64,000 nt of DNA from Eutreptiella sp. 'Long Island Sound 2002' (lineage: Eukaryota > Euglenozoa > Euglenophyceae > Eutreptiales > Eutreptiaceae), in the NCBI GenBank assembly GCA_964036045.1, contig OZ038380.1, positions 10,005,913 to 10,069,912 on the forward strand, in the 5' to 3' direction. The position numbers and the translations under genes were made by a program. The notes under the pieces are model-generated. The model worked only from the letters and a program-made list of their open reading frames with translations. It searched no databases and was not told the origin of the DNA. Shown here one piece after another: positions 12,052 through 25,400 of this stretch; within the stretch, counting starts at the first letter, position 1; each line of letters starts with the position of its first letter.

Positions 12052-12675
12052 AAAACACATGGTTAGACCCCAGTTTTGCGTGCAATAATCATTTACCACA
12101 GTCCAACCATGACTTCTGCACAAAGGCTGCATGGCCAAGACCGAGCCAGTTTTGGGGCACAGTGGCCACAATGTGGGGCACAAACAGTGAGTGCGGCATT
12201 GCCGCAAAAAACACATGGTGAGACCCCAGTTTTGTGTGTAATAATGATTTACCACAGTCCAACCATGACTTCTGCACAAAGGCTGCATGGCCAAGACCGA
12301 GCCAGTTTTGGGGCACAGTGGCCACAATGTGGGGCACAAACAGTGAGTGCAGCATTGCCGCAAAAAACACATGGTTAGACCCCAGTTTTGCGTGCAATAA
12401 TCATTTACCACAGTCCAACCATGACTTCTGCACAAAGGCTGCATGGCCAAGACCGAGCCAGTTTTGGGGCACAGTGGCCACAATGTGGGGCACAAACAGT
12501 GAGTGCGGCATTGCCGCAAAAAACACATGGTGAGACCCCAGTTTTGTGTGTAATAATGATTTACCACAGTCCAACCATGACTTCTGCACAAAGGCTGCAT
12601 GGCCAAGACCGAGCCAGTTTTGGGGCACAGTGGCCACAATGTGGGGCACAAACAGTGAGTGCAGCATTGCCGCAA
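12052..12675 (+). repeat. Tandem dimer duplication (312 bp) at 12 kb
   Basis: GGTTAGACCCCAGTTTTGCG followed by TGCAATAATCATTTACC occurs at about 12,061 and again 312 bp later at about 12,373. In each copy a GTGAGTGCGGC monomer with GGTGAGACCCC comes next. The two 312-bp units are essentially identical as read, which indicates a very recent duplication of two monomers. Confidence 0.85.
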
Positions 12676-15304
12676 AAAACACATGGTTAGACCCCAGTTT
12701 TGTGTGCAATAATGATTTACCACAGTCCAACCATGACTTCTGCACAAAGGCTGCATGGCCAAGACCGAGCCAGTTTTGGGGCACAGTGACCACAATGTGG
12801 GGCACAAACTGTGAGTGCAGCATTGCCGCAAAACACACATGGTGAGACCCCAGTTTTGTGTGCAATAATGATTTACCACAGTCCAATCATGACTTCTGCA
12901 CAAAGGCTGCATGGCCAAGACCGAGCCAGTTTTGGGGCACAGTGGCCACAATGTGGGGCACAAACTGTGAGTGCAGCATTGCCGCAAAAAACACATGGTG
13001 AGACCCCAGTTTTGTGTGCAACACTGAGTTACCACAGTCCAATCATGACTTCTGCACAAAGGCTGCATGGCCAAGACCGAGCCAGTTTTGGGGCACAGTG
13101 GCCACAATGTGGGGCACAAACAGTGAGTGCAGCATTGCCGCAAAAAACACATGGTGAGACCCCAGTTTTGTGTGCAATAAGGATTTACCACACTCCAATC
13201 ATGACTTCTGCACAAAGGCTGCATGGCCAAGACCGAGCCAGCTTTGAGGCACAGTGGCCACAATGTGGGGCACCAACAGTGAGTGCAGCATTGCCGCAAA
13301 AAACACATGGTGAGACCCCAGTTTTGTGTGTAATAATGATTTACCACAGTCCAATCATGACTTCTGCACAAAGGCTGCATGGCCAAGACCGAGCCAGTTT
13401 TGGGGCACAGTGGCCACAATGTGGGGCACAAACTGTGAGTGTAGCATTGCCGCTAAAACCACATGGTGAGACCCCAGTTTTGTGTGTAATAATGATTTAC
13501 CACAGTCCAATCATGACTTCTGCACAAAGGCTGCATGGCCAAGACCGAGCCAGCTTTGGGGCACAGTGGCCACAATGTGGGGCACAAACAGTGAGTGCAG
13601 CATTGCCGCAAAAAACACATGGTGAGACCCCAGTTTTGTGTGTAATAATGATTTACCACAGTCCAACCATGACTTCTGCACAAAGGCTGCATGGCCAAGA
13701 CCAAGCCAGTTTTGGAGCATTGTGACCACAATGTGGGGCACAAACAGTGAGTGCAGCATTGCCGCATAAAAAAAATGGTGAGACCCCAGTTTTCTGTGTA
13801 ATAATGATTTACCACAGTCCAACCATGACTTCTGCACAAAGGCTGCATGGCCAAGACCGAGCCAGTTTTGGGGCACAGTGGCCACAATGTGGGGCACAAA
13901 CAGTGAGTGCGGCATTGCCGCAAAAAACACATGGTGAGACCGCAGTTTTGTGTGTAATAATGATTTACCACAGTCCAACCATGACTTCTGCACAAAGGCT
14001 GCATGGCCAAGACCGAGCCAGGTTTGGGGCACAGTGGCCACAATGTGGGGCACAAACAGTGAGTGCAGCATTGCCGCAAAAAACACATGGTTAGACCCCA
14101 GTTTTGTGTGCAATAATGATTTACCACAGTCCAACCATGACTTCTGCACAAAGGCTGCATGGCCAAGACCGAGCCAGTTTTGGGGCACAGTGGCCACAAT
14201 GTGGGGCACAAACTGTGAGTGCAGCATTGCCGCAAAACACACATGGTGAGACCCCAGTTTTGTGTGCAATAATGATTTACCACAGTCCAATCATGACTTC
14301 TGCACAAAGGCTGCATGGCCAAGACCGAGCCAGTTTTGGGGCACAGTGGCCACAATGTGGGGCACAAACTGTGAGTGCAGCATTGCCGCAAAAAACACAT
14401 GGTGAGACCCCAGTTTTGTGTGCAACACTGAGTTACCACAGTCCAATCATGACTTCTGCACAAAGGCTGCATGGCCAAGACCGAGCCAGTTTTGGGGCAC
14501 AGTGGCCACAATGTGGGGCACAAACAGTGAGTGCAGCATTGCCGCAAAAAACACATGGTGAGACCCCAGTTTTGTGTGCAATAAGGATTTACCACACTCC
14601 AATCATGACTTCTGCACAAAGGCTGCATGGCCAAGACCGAGCCAGCTTTGAGGCACAGTGGCCACAATGTGGGGCACCAACAGTGAGTGCAGCATTGCCG
14701 CAAAAAACACATGGTGAGACCCCAGTTTTGTGTGTAATAATGATTTACCACAGTCCAATCATGACTTCTGCACAAAGGCTGCATGGCCAAGACCGAGCCA
14801 GTTTTGGGGCACAGTGGCCACAATGTGGGGCACAAACTGTGAGTGTAGCATTGCCGCTAAAACCACATGGTGAGACCCCAGTTTTGTGTGTAATAATGAT
14901 TTACCACAGTCCAATCATGACTTCTGCACAAAGGCTGCATGGCCAAGACCGAGCCAGCTTTGGGGCACAGTGGCCACAATGTGGGGCACAAACAGTGAGT
15001 GCAGCATTGCCGCAAAAAACACATGGTGAGACCCCAGTTTTGTGTGTAATAATGATTTACCACAGTCCAACCATGACTTCTGCACAAAGGCTGCATGGCC
15101 AAGACCAAGCCAGTTTTGGAGCATTGTGACCACAATGTGGGGCACAAACAGTGAGTGCAGCATTGCCGCATAAAAAAAATGGTGAGACCCCAGTTTTCTG
15201 TGTAATAATGATTTACCACAGTCCAACCATGACTTCTGCACAAAGGCTGCATGGCCAAGACCGAGCCAGTTTTGGGGCACAGTGGCCACAATGTGGGGCA
15301 CAAA
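12640..15304 (+). repeat. Nine-monomer tandem higher-order duplication (1,404 bp)
   Basis: Copies at about 12,640-13,900 and 14,044-15,304 align at a constant 1,404-bp spacing (9 monomers). Shared private variants include GCAAAACACACATGG (about 12,828 and 14,232), TGCAACACTGAGTTACC (about 13,018 and 14,422), GCAATAAGGATTTACC (about 13,174 and 14,578), GGGGCACCAACAG (13,268 and 14,672) and GACCAAGCCAGTTTTGGAGC. The end of the unit was copied again 936 bp on (about 15,436-16,226), giving a third, six-monomer partial copy. Confidence 0.88.
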
Positions 15305-16679
15305 CAGTGAGTGCAGCATTGCCGCAAAAAACACATGGTTAGACCCCAGTTTTGTGTGCAATAATGATTTACCACAGTCCAATCATGACTTCTGCACAAA
15401 GGCTGCATGGCCAAGACCGAGCCAGTTTTGGGGCACAGTGGCCACAATGTGGGGCACAAACAGTGAGTGCAGCATTGCCGCAAAAAACACATGGTGAGAC
15501 CCCAGTTTTGTGTGCAATAAGGATTTACCACACTCCAATCATGACTTCTGCACAAAGGCTGCATGGCCAAGACCGAGCCAGCTTTGAGGCACAGTGGCCA
15601 CAATGTGGGGCACCAACAGTGAGTGCAGCATTGCCGCAAAAAACACATGGTGAGACCCCAGTTTTGTGTGTAATAATGATTTACCACAGTCCAATCATGA
15701 CTTCTGCACAAAGGCTGCATGGCCAAGACCGAGCCAGTTTTGGGGCACAGTGGCCACAATGTGGGGCACAAACTGTGAGTGTAGCATTGCCGCTAAAACC
15801 ACATGGTGAGACCCCAGTTTTGTGTGTAATAATGATTTACCACAGTCCAATCATGACTTCTGCACAAAGGCTGCATGGCCAAGACCGAGCCAGCTTTGGG
15901 GCACAGTGGCCACAATGTGGGGCACAAACAGTGAGTGCAGCATTGCCGCAAAAAACACATGGTGAGACCCCAGTTTTGTGTGTAATAATGATTTACCACA
16001 GTCCAACCATGACTTCTGCACAAAGGCTGCATGGCCAAGACCAAGCCAGTTTTGGAGCATTGTGACCACAATGTGGGGCACAAACAGTGAGTGCAGCATT
16101 GCCGCATAAAAAAAATGGTGAGACCCCAGTTTTCTGTGTAATAATGATTTACCACAGTCCAACCATGACTTCTGCACAAAAGCTGCATGGCCAAGACCGA
16201 GCCAGTTTTGGGGCACAGTGGCCACAATGTGGGGCACAAACAGTGAGTGCAGCATTGCCGCTAAAACCACATGGTGAGACCCCAGTTTTGTGTGCAATAA
16301 TGATTTACCACAGTCCAATCATGACTTCTGCACAAAGGCTGCATGGCCAGGACCGAGCCAGTTTTGGGGCACAGTGGCCACAATGTGGGGCACAAACAGT
16401 GAGTGCAGCATTGCCGCAAAAAACACATGGTGAGACCCCAGTTTTGTGTGCAATAATGATTTACCACAGTCCAATCATGACTTCTGCACAAAGGCTGCAT
16501 GGCCAAGACCGAGCCAGTTTTGGGGCACAGTGGCCACAATGTGGGGCACAAACAGTGAGTGCAGCATTGCCGCAAAAAAAACATGGTGAGACCCCAGTTT
16601 TGTGTGCAATAATGATTTACCACACTCCAATCATGACTTCTGCACAAAGGCTGCATGGCCAAGACCGAGCCAGCTTTGG

Positions 16680-19600
16680 GGCACAGTGGCCACAATGTGG
16701 GGCACAAACTGTGAGTGCAGCATTGCCGCTAAAACCACATGGTGAGACCCCAGTTTTCTGTGTAATAATGATTTACCACAGTCCAACCATGACTTCTGCA
16801 CAAAGGCTGCATGGCCAAGACCGAGCCAGCTTTGGGGCACAGTGGCCACAATGTGGGGCACAAACAGAGAGTGCAGCATTGCCGCAAAAAACACATGGTG
16901 GGACCCCAGTTTTGTGTGTAATAATGGTTTACCACAGTCCAACCATGACTTCTGCACAAAGGCTGCATGGCGAAGACCGAGCCAGTTTTGGAGCATTGTG
17001 ACCAAAATATGGGGCACAAACAGTGAGTGCAGCATTGCCGCATAAAATAAATGGTGAGACCCCAGTTTTCTGTGGAACAATGATTTACCACAGTCCAACC
17101 ATGACTTCTGCACAAAGGCTGCATGGCCAAGACCGAGCCAGTTCTGGGGCACAGTGGCCACAATGTGGGGCACAAACTGTGAGTGCAGCATTGACGCTAA
17201 AACCACATGGTGAGACCCCAGCTTTGTGTGCAATAATGATTTACCACAGTCCAACCATGACTTCTGCACAAAGGCTGCATGGCCAAGACCGAGCCAGCTT
17301 TGGAACATTGTGACCACAATGTGGGGCACAAACAGTGAGTGCAGCATTGCCGCAAAAAACACATGGTTAGACCCCGGTTTTGCGTGCAATAATCATTTAC
17401 CACAGTCCAACCATGACTTCTGCACAAAGGCTGCATGGCCAAGACCGGACCAGTTTTGGGGCACAGTGGCCACAATGTGGGGCACAAACAGTGAGTGCGG
17501 CATTGCCGCAAAAAACACATGGTGAGACCCCAGTTTTGTGTGTAATAATGATTTACCACAGTCCAACCATGACTTCTGCACAAAGGCTGCATGGCCAAGA
17601 CCGAGCCAGTTTTGGGGCACAGTGGCCACAATGTGGGGCACAAACAGTGAGTGCGGCATTGCCGCAAAAAACACATGGTTAGACCCCAGTTTTGTGTGCA
17701 ATAATGATTTACCACAGTCCAACCATGACTTCTGCACAAAGGCTGCGTGGCCAAGACCGGACCAGTTTTGGGGCACAGTGGCCACAATGTGGGGCACAAA
17801 CAGTGAGTGCAGCATTGCCGCAAAAAACACATGGTGAGACCCCAGTTTTCTGTGTAATCATGATTTAGCACAGTCGAACCATGACTTCTGCACAAAGGCT
17901 GCATGGCCAAGACCGAGCCAGTTTTGGGGCACAGTGGCCACAATGTGGGGCACAAACAGTGAGTGCAGCATTGCCGCAAAAAAAACATGGTGCGACCCCA
18001 GTTTTGTGTGCAATAATGATTTACCACAGTCCAACCATGACTTCTGCACAAAGGCTGCATGGCCAAGACCGAGCCAGTTTTGGAGCACAGTGGCCACAAT
18101 GTGGGGCACAAACAGTGAGTGCAGCATTGCCGCAAAAAACACATGGTGAGACCCCAGTTTTGTGTGGAATAATGATTAACCACAGTCCAACCATGACTTC
18201 TGCACAAAGGCTGCATGGCCAAGACCGAGCCAGTTTTGGGGCAAAGTGGCCACAACGTGGGGCACAAACAGTGAGTGCAGCATTGCCGCAAAAAACACAT
18301 GGTGAGACCCGAGTTTTGTGTGCAATAATGATTTACCACAGTCCAACCATGACTTCTGCACAAAGGCTGCATGGCCAAGACCGAGCCAGTTTTGGAGCAC
18401 AGTGGCCACAATGTGGGGCACAAACAGTGAGGGCAGCATTGCCGCAAAAAACACATGGTGAGACCCCAGTTTTCTGTGGAATAATGATTAACCACAGTCC
18501 AACCATGACTTCTGCACAAAGGCTGCATGGCCAAGACCGAGCCAGCTTTGGGGCACAGTGGCCACAATGTGGGGCACAAACAGTGAGTGCAGCATTGCCG
18601 CAAAAAACACATGGTGTGACCCCAGTTTTATGTGTAATAATGATTTAGCACAGTCCAACCATGACTTCTGCACAAAGGCTGCATGGCCAAGACCGAGCCA
18701 GCTTTGGGGCACAGTGACCACAATGTGGGGCACAAACAGTGAGTGCAGCATTGCCGCAAAAAACACATGGTGAGACCCCAGTTTTCTGTGTAATCATGAT
18801 TTAGCACAGTCCAACCATGACTTCTGCACAAAGGCTGCATGGCCAAGACCGAGCCAGCTTTGGGGCACAGTGGCCACAATGTGGGGCACAAACAGTGAGT
18901 GCAGCATTGCCGCAAAAAAAACATGGTGCGACCCCAGTTTTGTGTGCAATAATGATTTACCACAGTCCAACCATGACTTCTGCACAAAGGCTGCATGGCC
19001 AAGACCGAGCCAGCTTTGGGGCACAGTGGCCACAATGTGGGGCACGTGGTGTGAGTGCAGCATTGCCGCAAAAAACACATGGTGCGAGCTCTGTTTTGTG
19101 TGTAATAATGATTTACCACAGTCCAACCATGACTTCTGCACAAAGGCTGCATGGCCAAGACCGAGCCAGTTTTGGAGCACAGTGGCCACAATGTGGGGCA
19201 CAAACAGTGAGTGCAGCATTGCCGCAAAAAACACATGGTGAGACCCCAGTTTTGTGTGGAATAATGATTAACCACAGTCCAACCATGACTTCTGCACAAA
19301 GGCTGCATGGCCAAGACCGAGCCAGTTTTGGGGCACAGTGGCCACAACGTGGGGCACAAACAGTGAGTGCAGCATTGCCGCAAAAAACACATGGTGAGAC
19401 CCGAGTTTTGTGTGCAATAATGATTTACCACAGTCCAACCATGACTTCTGCACAAAGGCTGCATGGCCAAGACCGAGCCAGCTTTGGGGCACAGTGGCCA
19501 CAATGTGGGGCACAAACAGTGCGTGCAGCATTGCCGCTAAAACCACATGGTGAGACCCCAGTTTTCTGTGTAATAATGATTTACCACAGTCCAACCATGA

Positions 19601-20568
19601 CTTCTGCACAAAGGCTGCATGGCCAAGACCGAGCCAGCTTTGGGGCACAGTGGCCACAATGTGGGGCACAAACAGAGAGTGCAGCATTGCCGCAAAAAAC
19701 ACATGGTGGGACCCCAGTTTTGTGTGTAATAATGGTTTACCACAGTCCAACCATGACTTCTGCACAAAGGCTGCATGGCGAAGACCGAGCCAGTTTTGGA
19801 GCATTGTGACCAAAATATGGGGCACAAACAGTGAGTGCAGCATTGCCGCATAAAATAAATGGTGAGACCCCAGTTTTCTGTGGAATAATGATTTACCACA
19901 GTCCAACCATGACTTCTGCACAAAGGCTGCATGGCCAAGACCGAGCCAGTTCTGGGGCACAGTGGCCACAATGTGGGGCACAAACTGTGAGTGCAGCATT
20001 GACGCTAAAACCACATGGTGAGACCCCAGCTTTGTGTGCAATAATGATTTACCACAGTCCAACCATGACTTCTGCACAAAGGCTGCATGGCCAAGACCGA
20101 GCCAGCTTTGGAACATTGTGACCACAATGTGGGGCACAAACAGTGAGTGCAGCATTGCCGCAAAAAACACATGGTTAGACCCCGGTTTTGAGTGCAATAA
20201 TCATTTACCACAGTCCAACCATGACTTCTGCACAAAGGCTGCATGGCCAAGACCGGACCAGTTTTGGGGCACAGTGGCCACAATGTGGGGCACAAACAGT
20301 GAGTGCGGCATTGCCGCAAAAAACACATGGTGAGACCCCAGTTTTGTGTGTAATAATGATTTACCACAGTCCAACCATGACTTCTGCACAAAGGCTGCAT
20401 GGCCAAGACCGAGCCAGTTTTGGGGCACAGTGGCCACAATGTGGGGCACAAACAGTGAGTGCGGCATTGCCGCAAAAAACACATGGTTAGACCCCAGTTT
20501 TGTGTGCAATAATGATTTACCACAGTCCAACCATGACTTCTGCACAAAGGCTGCGTGGCCAAGACCGA
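16680..20568 (+). repeat. Seven-monomer block repeated at 2,808 bp
   Basis: Bases about 16,680-17,760 and 19,488-20,568 match at a spacing of 2,808 bp (18 monomers). Diagnostic shared features are CAAACAGAGAGTGCAGC, GGTGGGACCCC with ATAATGGTTTACC, ACCAAAATATGGGG, CATAAAATAAATGG, AGTTCTGGGGC, GCATTGACGCTAAAACC, and ACCCCGGTTTTG followed by ATAATCATTTACC. Between the copies lies a different set of monomers, so the duplication unit was larger or its copies were later separated. Confidence 0.87.
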
Positions 20569-22400
20569 GCCAGTTTTGTGGCACAGTGGCCACAATGTGG
20601 GGCACAAACTGTGAGTGCAGCATTACCGCAAAAAACACATGGTGAGACCCCAGTTTTGTGTGCAATAATGATTTACCACAGTCCAATCATGACTTCTGCA
20701 CAAAGGGTGCATGGCCAAGACCGAGCCAGCTTTGGAGCATTGTGACCACAATGTGGGGCACAAACAGTGAGTGCAGCATTGCCGCAAAAAACACATGGTG
20801 AGACCCCAGTTTTCTGTGTAATCATGATTTAGCACAGTCGAACCATGACTTCTGCACAAAGGCTGCATGGCCAAGACCGAGCCAGCTTTGGGGCACAGTG
20901 GCCACAATGTGGGGCACAAACAGTGAGTGCAGCATTGCCGCAAAAAAAACATGGTGCGACCCCAGTTTTGTGTGCAATAATGATTTACCACAGTCCAACC
21001 ATGACTTCTGCACAAAGGCTGCATGGCCAAGACCGAGCCAGTTTTGGGGCACAGTGGCCACAATGTGGGGCACGTGGTGTGAGTGCAGCATTGCCGCAAA
21101 AAACACATGGTGCGACCCCTGTTTTGTGTGTAATAATGATTTACCACAGTCCAACCATGACTTCTGCACAAAGGCTGCATGGCCAAGACCGAGCCAGTTT
21201 TGGAGCACAGTGGCCACAATGTGGGGCACAAACAGTGAGTGCAGCATTGCCGCAAAAAACACATGGTGAGACCCCAGTTTTGTGTGGAATAATGATTAAC
21301 CACAGTCCAACCATGACTTCTGCACAAAGGCTGCATGGCCAAGACCGAGCCAGTTTTGGGGCACAGTGGCCACAACGTGGGGCACAAACAGTGAGTGCAG
21401 CATTGCCGCAAAAAACACATGGTGAGACCCGAGTTTTGTGTGCAATAATGATTTACCACAGTCCAACCATGACTTCTGCACAAAGGCTGCATGGCCAAGA
21501 CCGAGCCAGTTTTGGAGCACAGTGGCCACAATGTGGGGCACAAACAGTGAGGGCAGCATTGCCGCAAAAAACACATGGTGAGACCCCAGTTTTGTGTGGA
21601 ATAATGATTAACCACAGTCCAACCATGACTTCTGCACAAAGGCTGCATGGCCAAGACCGAGCCAGCTTTGGGGCACAGTGGCCACAATGTGGGGCACAAA
21701 CAGTGAGTGCAGCATTGCCGCAAAAAACACATGGTGTGACCCCAGTTTTATGTGTAATAATGATTTAGCACAGTCCAACCATGACTTCTGCACAAAGGCT
21801 GCATGGCCAAGACCGAGCCAGCTTTGGGGCACAGTGACCACAATGTGGGGCACAAACAGTGAGTGCAGCATTGCCGCAAAAAACACATGGTGAGACCCCA
21901 GTTTTCTGTGTAATCATGATTTAGCACAGTCCAACCATGACTTCTGCACAAAGGCTGCATGGCCAAGACCGAGCCAGCTTTGGGGCACAGTGGCCACAAT
22001 GTGGGGCACAAACAGTGAGTGCAGCATTGCCGCAAAAAAAACATGGTGCGACCCCAGTTTTGTGTGCAATAATGATTTACCACAGTCCAACCATGACTTC
22101 TGCACAAAGGCTGCATGGCCAAGACCGAGCCAGCTTTGGGGCACAGTGGCCACAATGTGGGGCACGTGGTGTGAGTGCAGCATTGCCGCAAAAAACACAT
22201 GGTGCGAGCTCTGTTTTGTGTGTAATAATGATTTACCACAGTCCAACCATGACTTCTGCACAAAGGCTGCATGGCCAAGACCGAGCCAGTTTTGGAGCAC
22301 AGTGGCCACAATGTGGGGCACAAACAGTGAGTGCAGCATTGCCGCAAAAAACACATGGTGAGACCCCAGTTTTGTGTGGAATAATGATTAACCACAGTCC
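18020..22400 (+). repeat. Eight-monomer block repeated at 3,120 bp
   Basis: Bases about 18,020-19,280 and 21,140-22,400 align at 3,120 bp (20 monomers). They share GTGAGGGCAGC (about 18,427 and 21,547), GGTGTGACCCCAGTTTTATG (18,612 and 21,732), the CACGTGGTG monomer and the rare GCGAGCTCTGTTTTG (19,082 and 22,202). Together with the overlapping 2,808-bp repeat, this shows successive exchanges with different register shifts over the same region. Confidence 0.87.
19046..19050 (+). repeat. CACGTGGTG variant monomer, first of six
   Basis: At monomer positions 152-156 the usual AAACA is replaced by GTGGT, giving GGGGCACGTGGTGTGAGTG. The same five-base change is present at 21,074-21,078, 22,166-22,170, 22,634-22,638, 23,413-23,417 and 28,092-28,096. 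It creates a CACGTG palindrome. It occurs only between 19.0 and 28.1 kb and marks one monomer lineage. Confidence 0.9.
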
Positions 22401-25400
22401 AATCATGACTTCTGCACAAAGGCTGCATGGCCAAGACCGAGCCAGCTTTGGGGCACAGTGGCCACAATGTGGGGCACAAACAGTGAGTGCAGCATTGCCG
22501 CAAAAAAAACATGGTGCGACCCCAGTTTTGTGTGCAATAATGATTTACCACAGTCCAACCATGACTTCTGCACAAAGGCTGCATGGCCAGGACCGAGCCA
22601 GTTTTGGGGCACAGTGGCCACAATGTGGGGCACGTGGTGTGAGTGCAGCATTGCCGCAAAAAACACATGGTGCGACCCCTGTTTTGTGTGTAATAATGAT
22701 TTACCACAGTCCAACCATGACTTCTGCACAAAGGCTGCATGGCCAAGACCGAGCCAGTTTTGGAGCACAGTGGCCACAATGTGGGGCACAAACAGTGAGT
22801 GCAGCATTGCCGCAAAAAACACATGGTGAGACCCGAGTTTTGTGTGCAATAATGATTTACCACAGTCCAACCATGACTTCTGCACAAAGGCTGCATGGCC
22901 GGGACCGAGCCAGTTTTGGAGCATTGTGACCACAATGTGGGCACAAACAGTGAGTGCAGCATTGCCGCAAAAAACACATGGTGAGACCCCAGTTTTCTGT
23001 GTAATAATGATTTACCACAGTCCAACCATGACTTCTGCACAAAGGCTGCATGGCCAAGACCGAGCCAGTTTTGGGGCACAGTGGCCACAATGTGGGGCAC
23101 AAACAGTGAGTGCAGCATTGCCGCAAAAAAAACATGGTTAGACCCCAGTTTTGTGTGTAATAATGATTTACCACAGTCCAACCATGACTTCTGCACAAAG
23201 GCTGCATGGCCAAGACCGAGCCAGTTTTGGGGCACAGTGGCCACAATGTGGGGCACAAACAGTGAGTGCAGCATTGCCGCAAAAAACACATGGTTAGACC
23301 CCAGTTTTGTGTGGAATAATGATTTACCACAGTCCAACCATGACTTCTGTACAAAGGCTGCATGGCCAAGACCGAGCCAGTTTTGGGGCACAGTGGCCAC
23401 AATGTGGGGCACGTGGTGTGAGTGCAGCATTGCCGCAAAAAACACATGGTGCGACCCCTGTTTTGTGTGTAATAATGATTTACCACAGTCCAACCATGAC
23501 TTCTGCACAAAGGCTGCATGGCCAAGACCGAGCCAGTTTTAGAGCATTGTGACCACAATGTGGGGCAAAAACAGTGAGTGCAGCATTGCCGCAAAAAACA
23601 CATGGTGAGACCCCAGTTTTCTGTGGAATAATGATTAACCACAGTCCAACCATGACTTCTGAACAAAGGCTGCATGGCCGGGACCGAGCCAGTTTTGGGG
23701 CACAGTGGCCACAATGTGGGGCACAAACAGTGAGTGCAGCATTGCCGCAAAAAACACATGTTGAGACCCCAGTTTTCTGCGGAATAATGATTAACCACAG
23801 TCCAACCATGACTTCTGCACAAAGGCTGCATGGCCAGGACCGAGCCAGTTTTGGGGCACAGTGGCCATAATGTGGGGCACAAACTGTGAGTGCAGCATTG
23901 CCGCAAAAAACACATGGTTAGACCCCAGTTTTGCGTGCCATAATGATTTACCACAGTCCAACCATGACTTCTGCACAAAGGCTGCATGGCCGGGACCTAG
24001 CCAGTTTTGGGGCACGGTGGCCACAATGTGGGGCACAAACAGTGAGTGCAGCATTGCCGCAAAAAACACATGGTGAGACCCCAGTTTTGTGTGCAATAAT
24101 CATTTACCACAGTCCAATCATGACTTCTGCACAAAGGCTGCATGGCCAGGACCGAGCCAGTTTTGGGGCACAGTGGCCACAATGTGGGGCACAAACAGTG
24201 AGTGCAGCATTGCCGCAAAAAACACATGGTGAGACCCCAGTTTTCTGTGGAATAATGATTTACCACACTCCAATCATGACTTCTGCACAAAGGCTGCATG
24301 GCCAAGACCGAGCCAGCTTTGAGGCACAGTGGCCACAATGTGGGGCACAGACTGTGAGTGTAGCATTGCCGCTAAAACCACATGGTGAGACCCCAGTTTT
24401 GTGTGGAATAATGATTTACCACAGTCCAATCATGACTTCTGCACAAAGGCTGCATGGCCAAGACCGAGCCAGCTTTGAGGCACAGTGGCCACAATGTGGG
24501 GCACAAACTGTGAGTGTAGCATTGCCGCTAAAACCACATGGTGAGACCCCAGTTTTGTGTGTAATAATGATTTACCACAGTCCAACCATGACTTCTGCAC
24601 AAAGGCTGCATGGCCAAGATCGAGCCAGTTTTGGAGCATTGCGACCACAATGTGGGGCACAAACTGTGAGTGCAGCATTGCCGCAACAAACACATGGTGA
24701 GACCCCAGTTTTGTGTGCAATAATCATTTACCACAGTCCAACCATGACTTCTGCACAAAGGCTGCATGGCCAGGACCGAGCCAGTTTTGGGGCACAGTGG
24801 CCATAATGTGGGGCACAAACAGTGAGTGCAGCATTGCCGCAAAAAACACATGGTGAGACCCCAGTTTTGCGTGCAATAATGATTTACCACAGTCCAACCA
24901 TGACTTCTGCACAAAGGCTGCATGGCCGGGACCGAGCCAGTTTTGGGGCACAGTGGCCACAATGTGGGGCACAAACAGTGAGTGCAGCATTGCCGCAAAA
25001 AACACATGGTGAGACCCCTGTTTTGTGTGCAATAATGATTTACCACAGTCCAATCATGACTTCTGCACAAACGCTGCATGGCCAAGACCGAGCCAGTTTT
25101 GGGGCACAGTGGCCACAATGTGGGGCACAAACAGGGAGTGCAGCATTGCCGCAAAAAACACATGGTGAGACCCCAGTTTTGTGTGCAATAATGATTTACC
25201 ACACTCCAATCATGACTTCTGCACAAAGGCTGCATGGCCAAGACCGAGCCAGCTTTGAGGCACAGTGGCCACAATGTGGGGCACAAACTGTGAGTGTAGC
25301 ATTGCCGCTAAAACCACATGGTGAGACCCCAGTTTTGTGTGGAATAATGATTTACCACAGTCCAATCATGACTTCTGCACAAAGGCTGCATGGCCAAGAC

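Noticed and set aside
10801-13431. 876-codon minus-strand open frame with a Cys-rich 52-residue repeat, resembling a repeat protein gene
   Set aside because: The frame is open only because the monomer length is a multiple of three. It begins and ends at ordinary monomer variants (GCTAAAACC creates the stop). Several other frames are open over the same bases, and the variation changes amino acids freely.
17046-17051. AATAAA polyadenylation signal
   Set aside because: It arises by chance in the A-rich CATAAAATAAATGG variant (also near 26,402) and has no associated gene or downstream element.
17876-17885. RNA polymerase III internal promoter (tRNA- or SINE-derived monomer)
   Set aside because: The rare minus-strand GGTTCGACTG resembles part of a B box, and plus-strand GGGCACAGTGG resembles an A box. 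They are on opposite strands, mismatch the consensus and are not in the needed order. No tRNA-like fold is evident.
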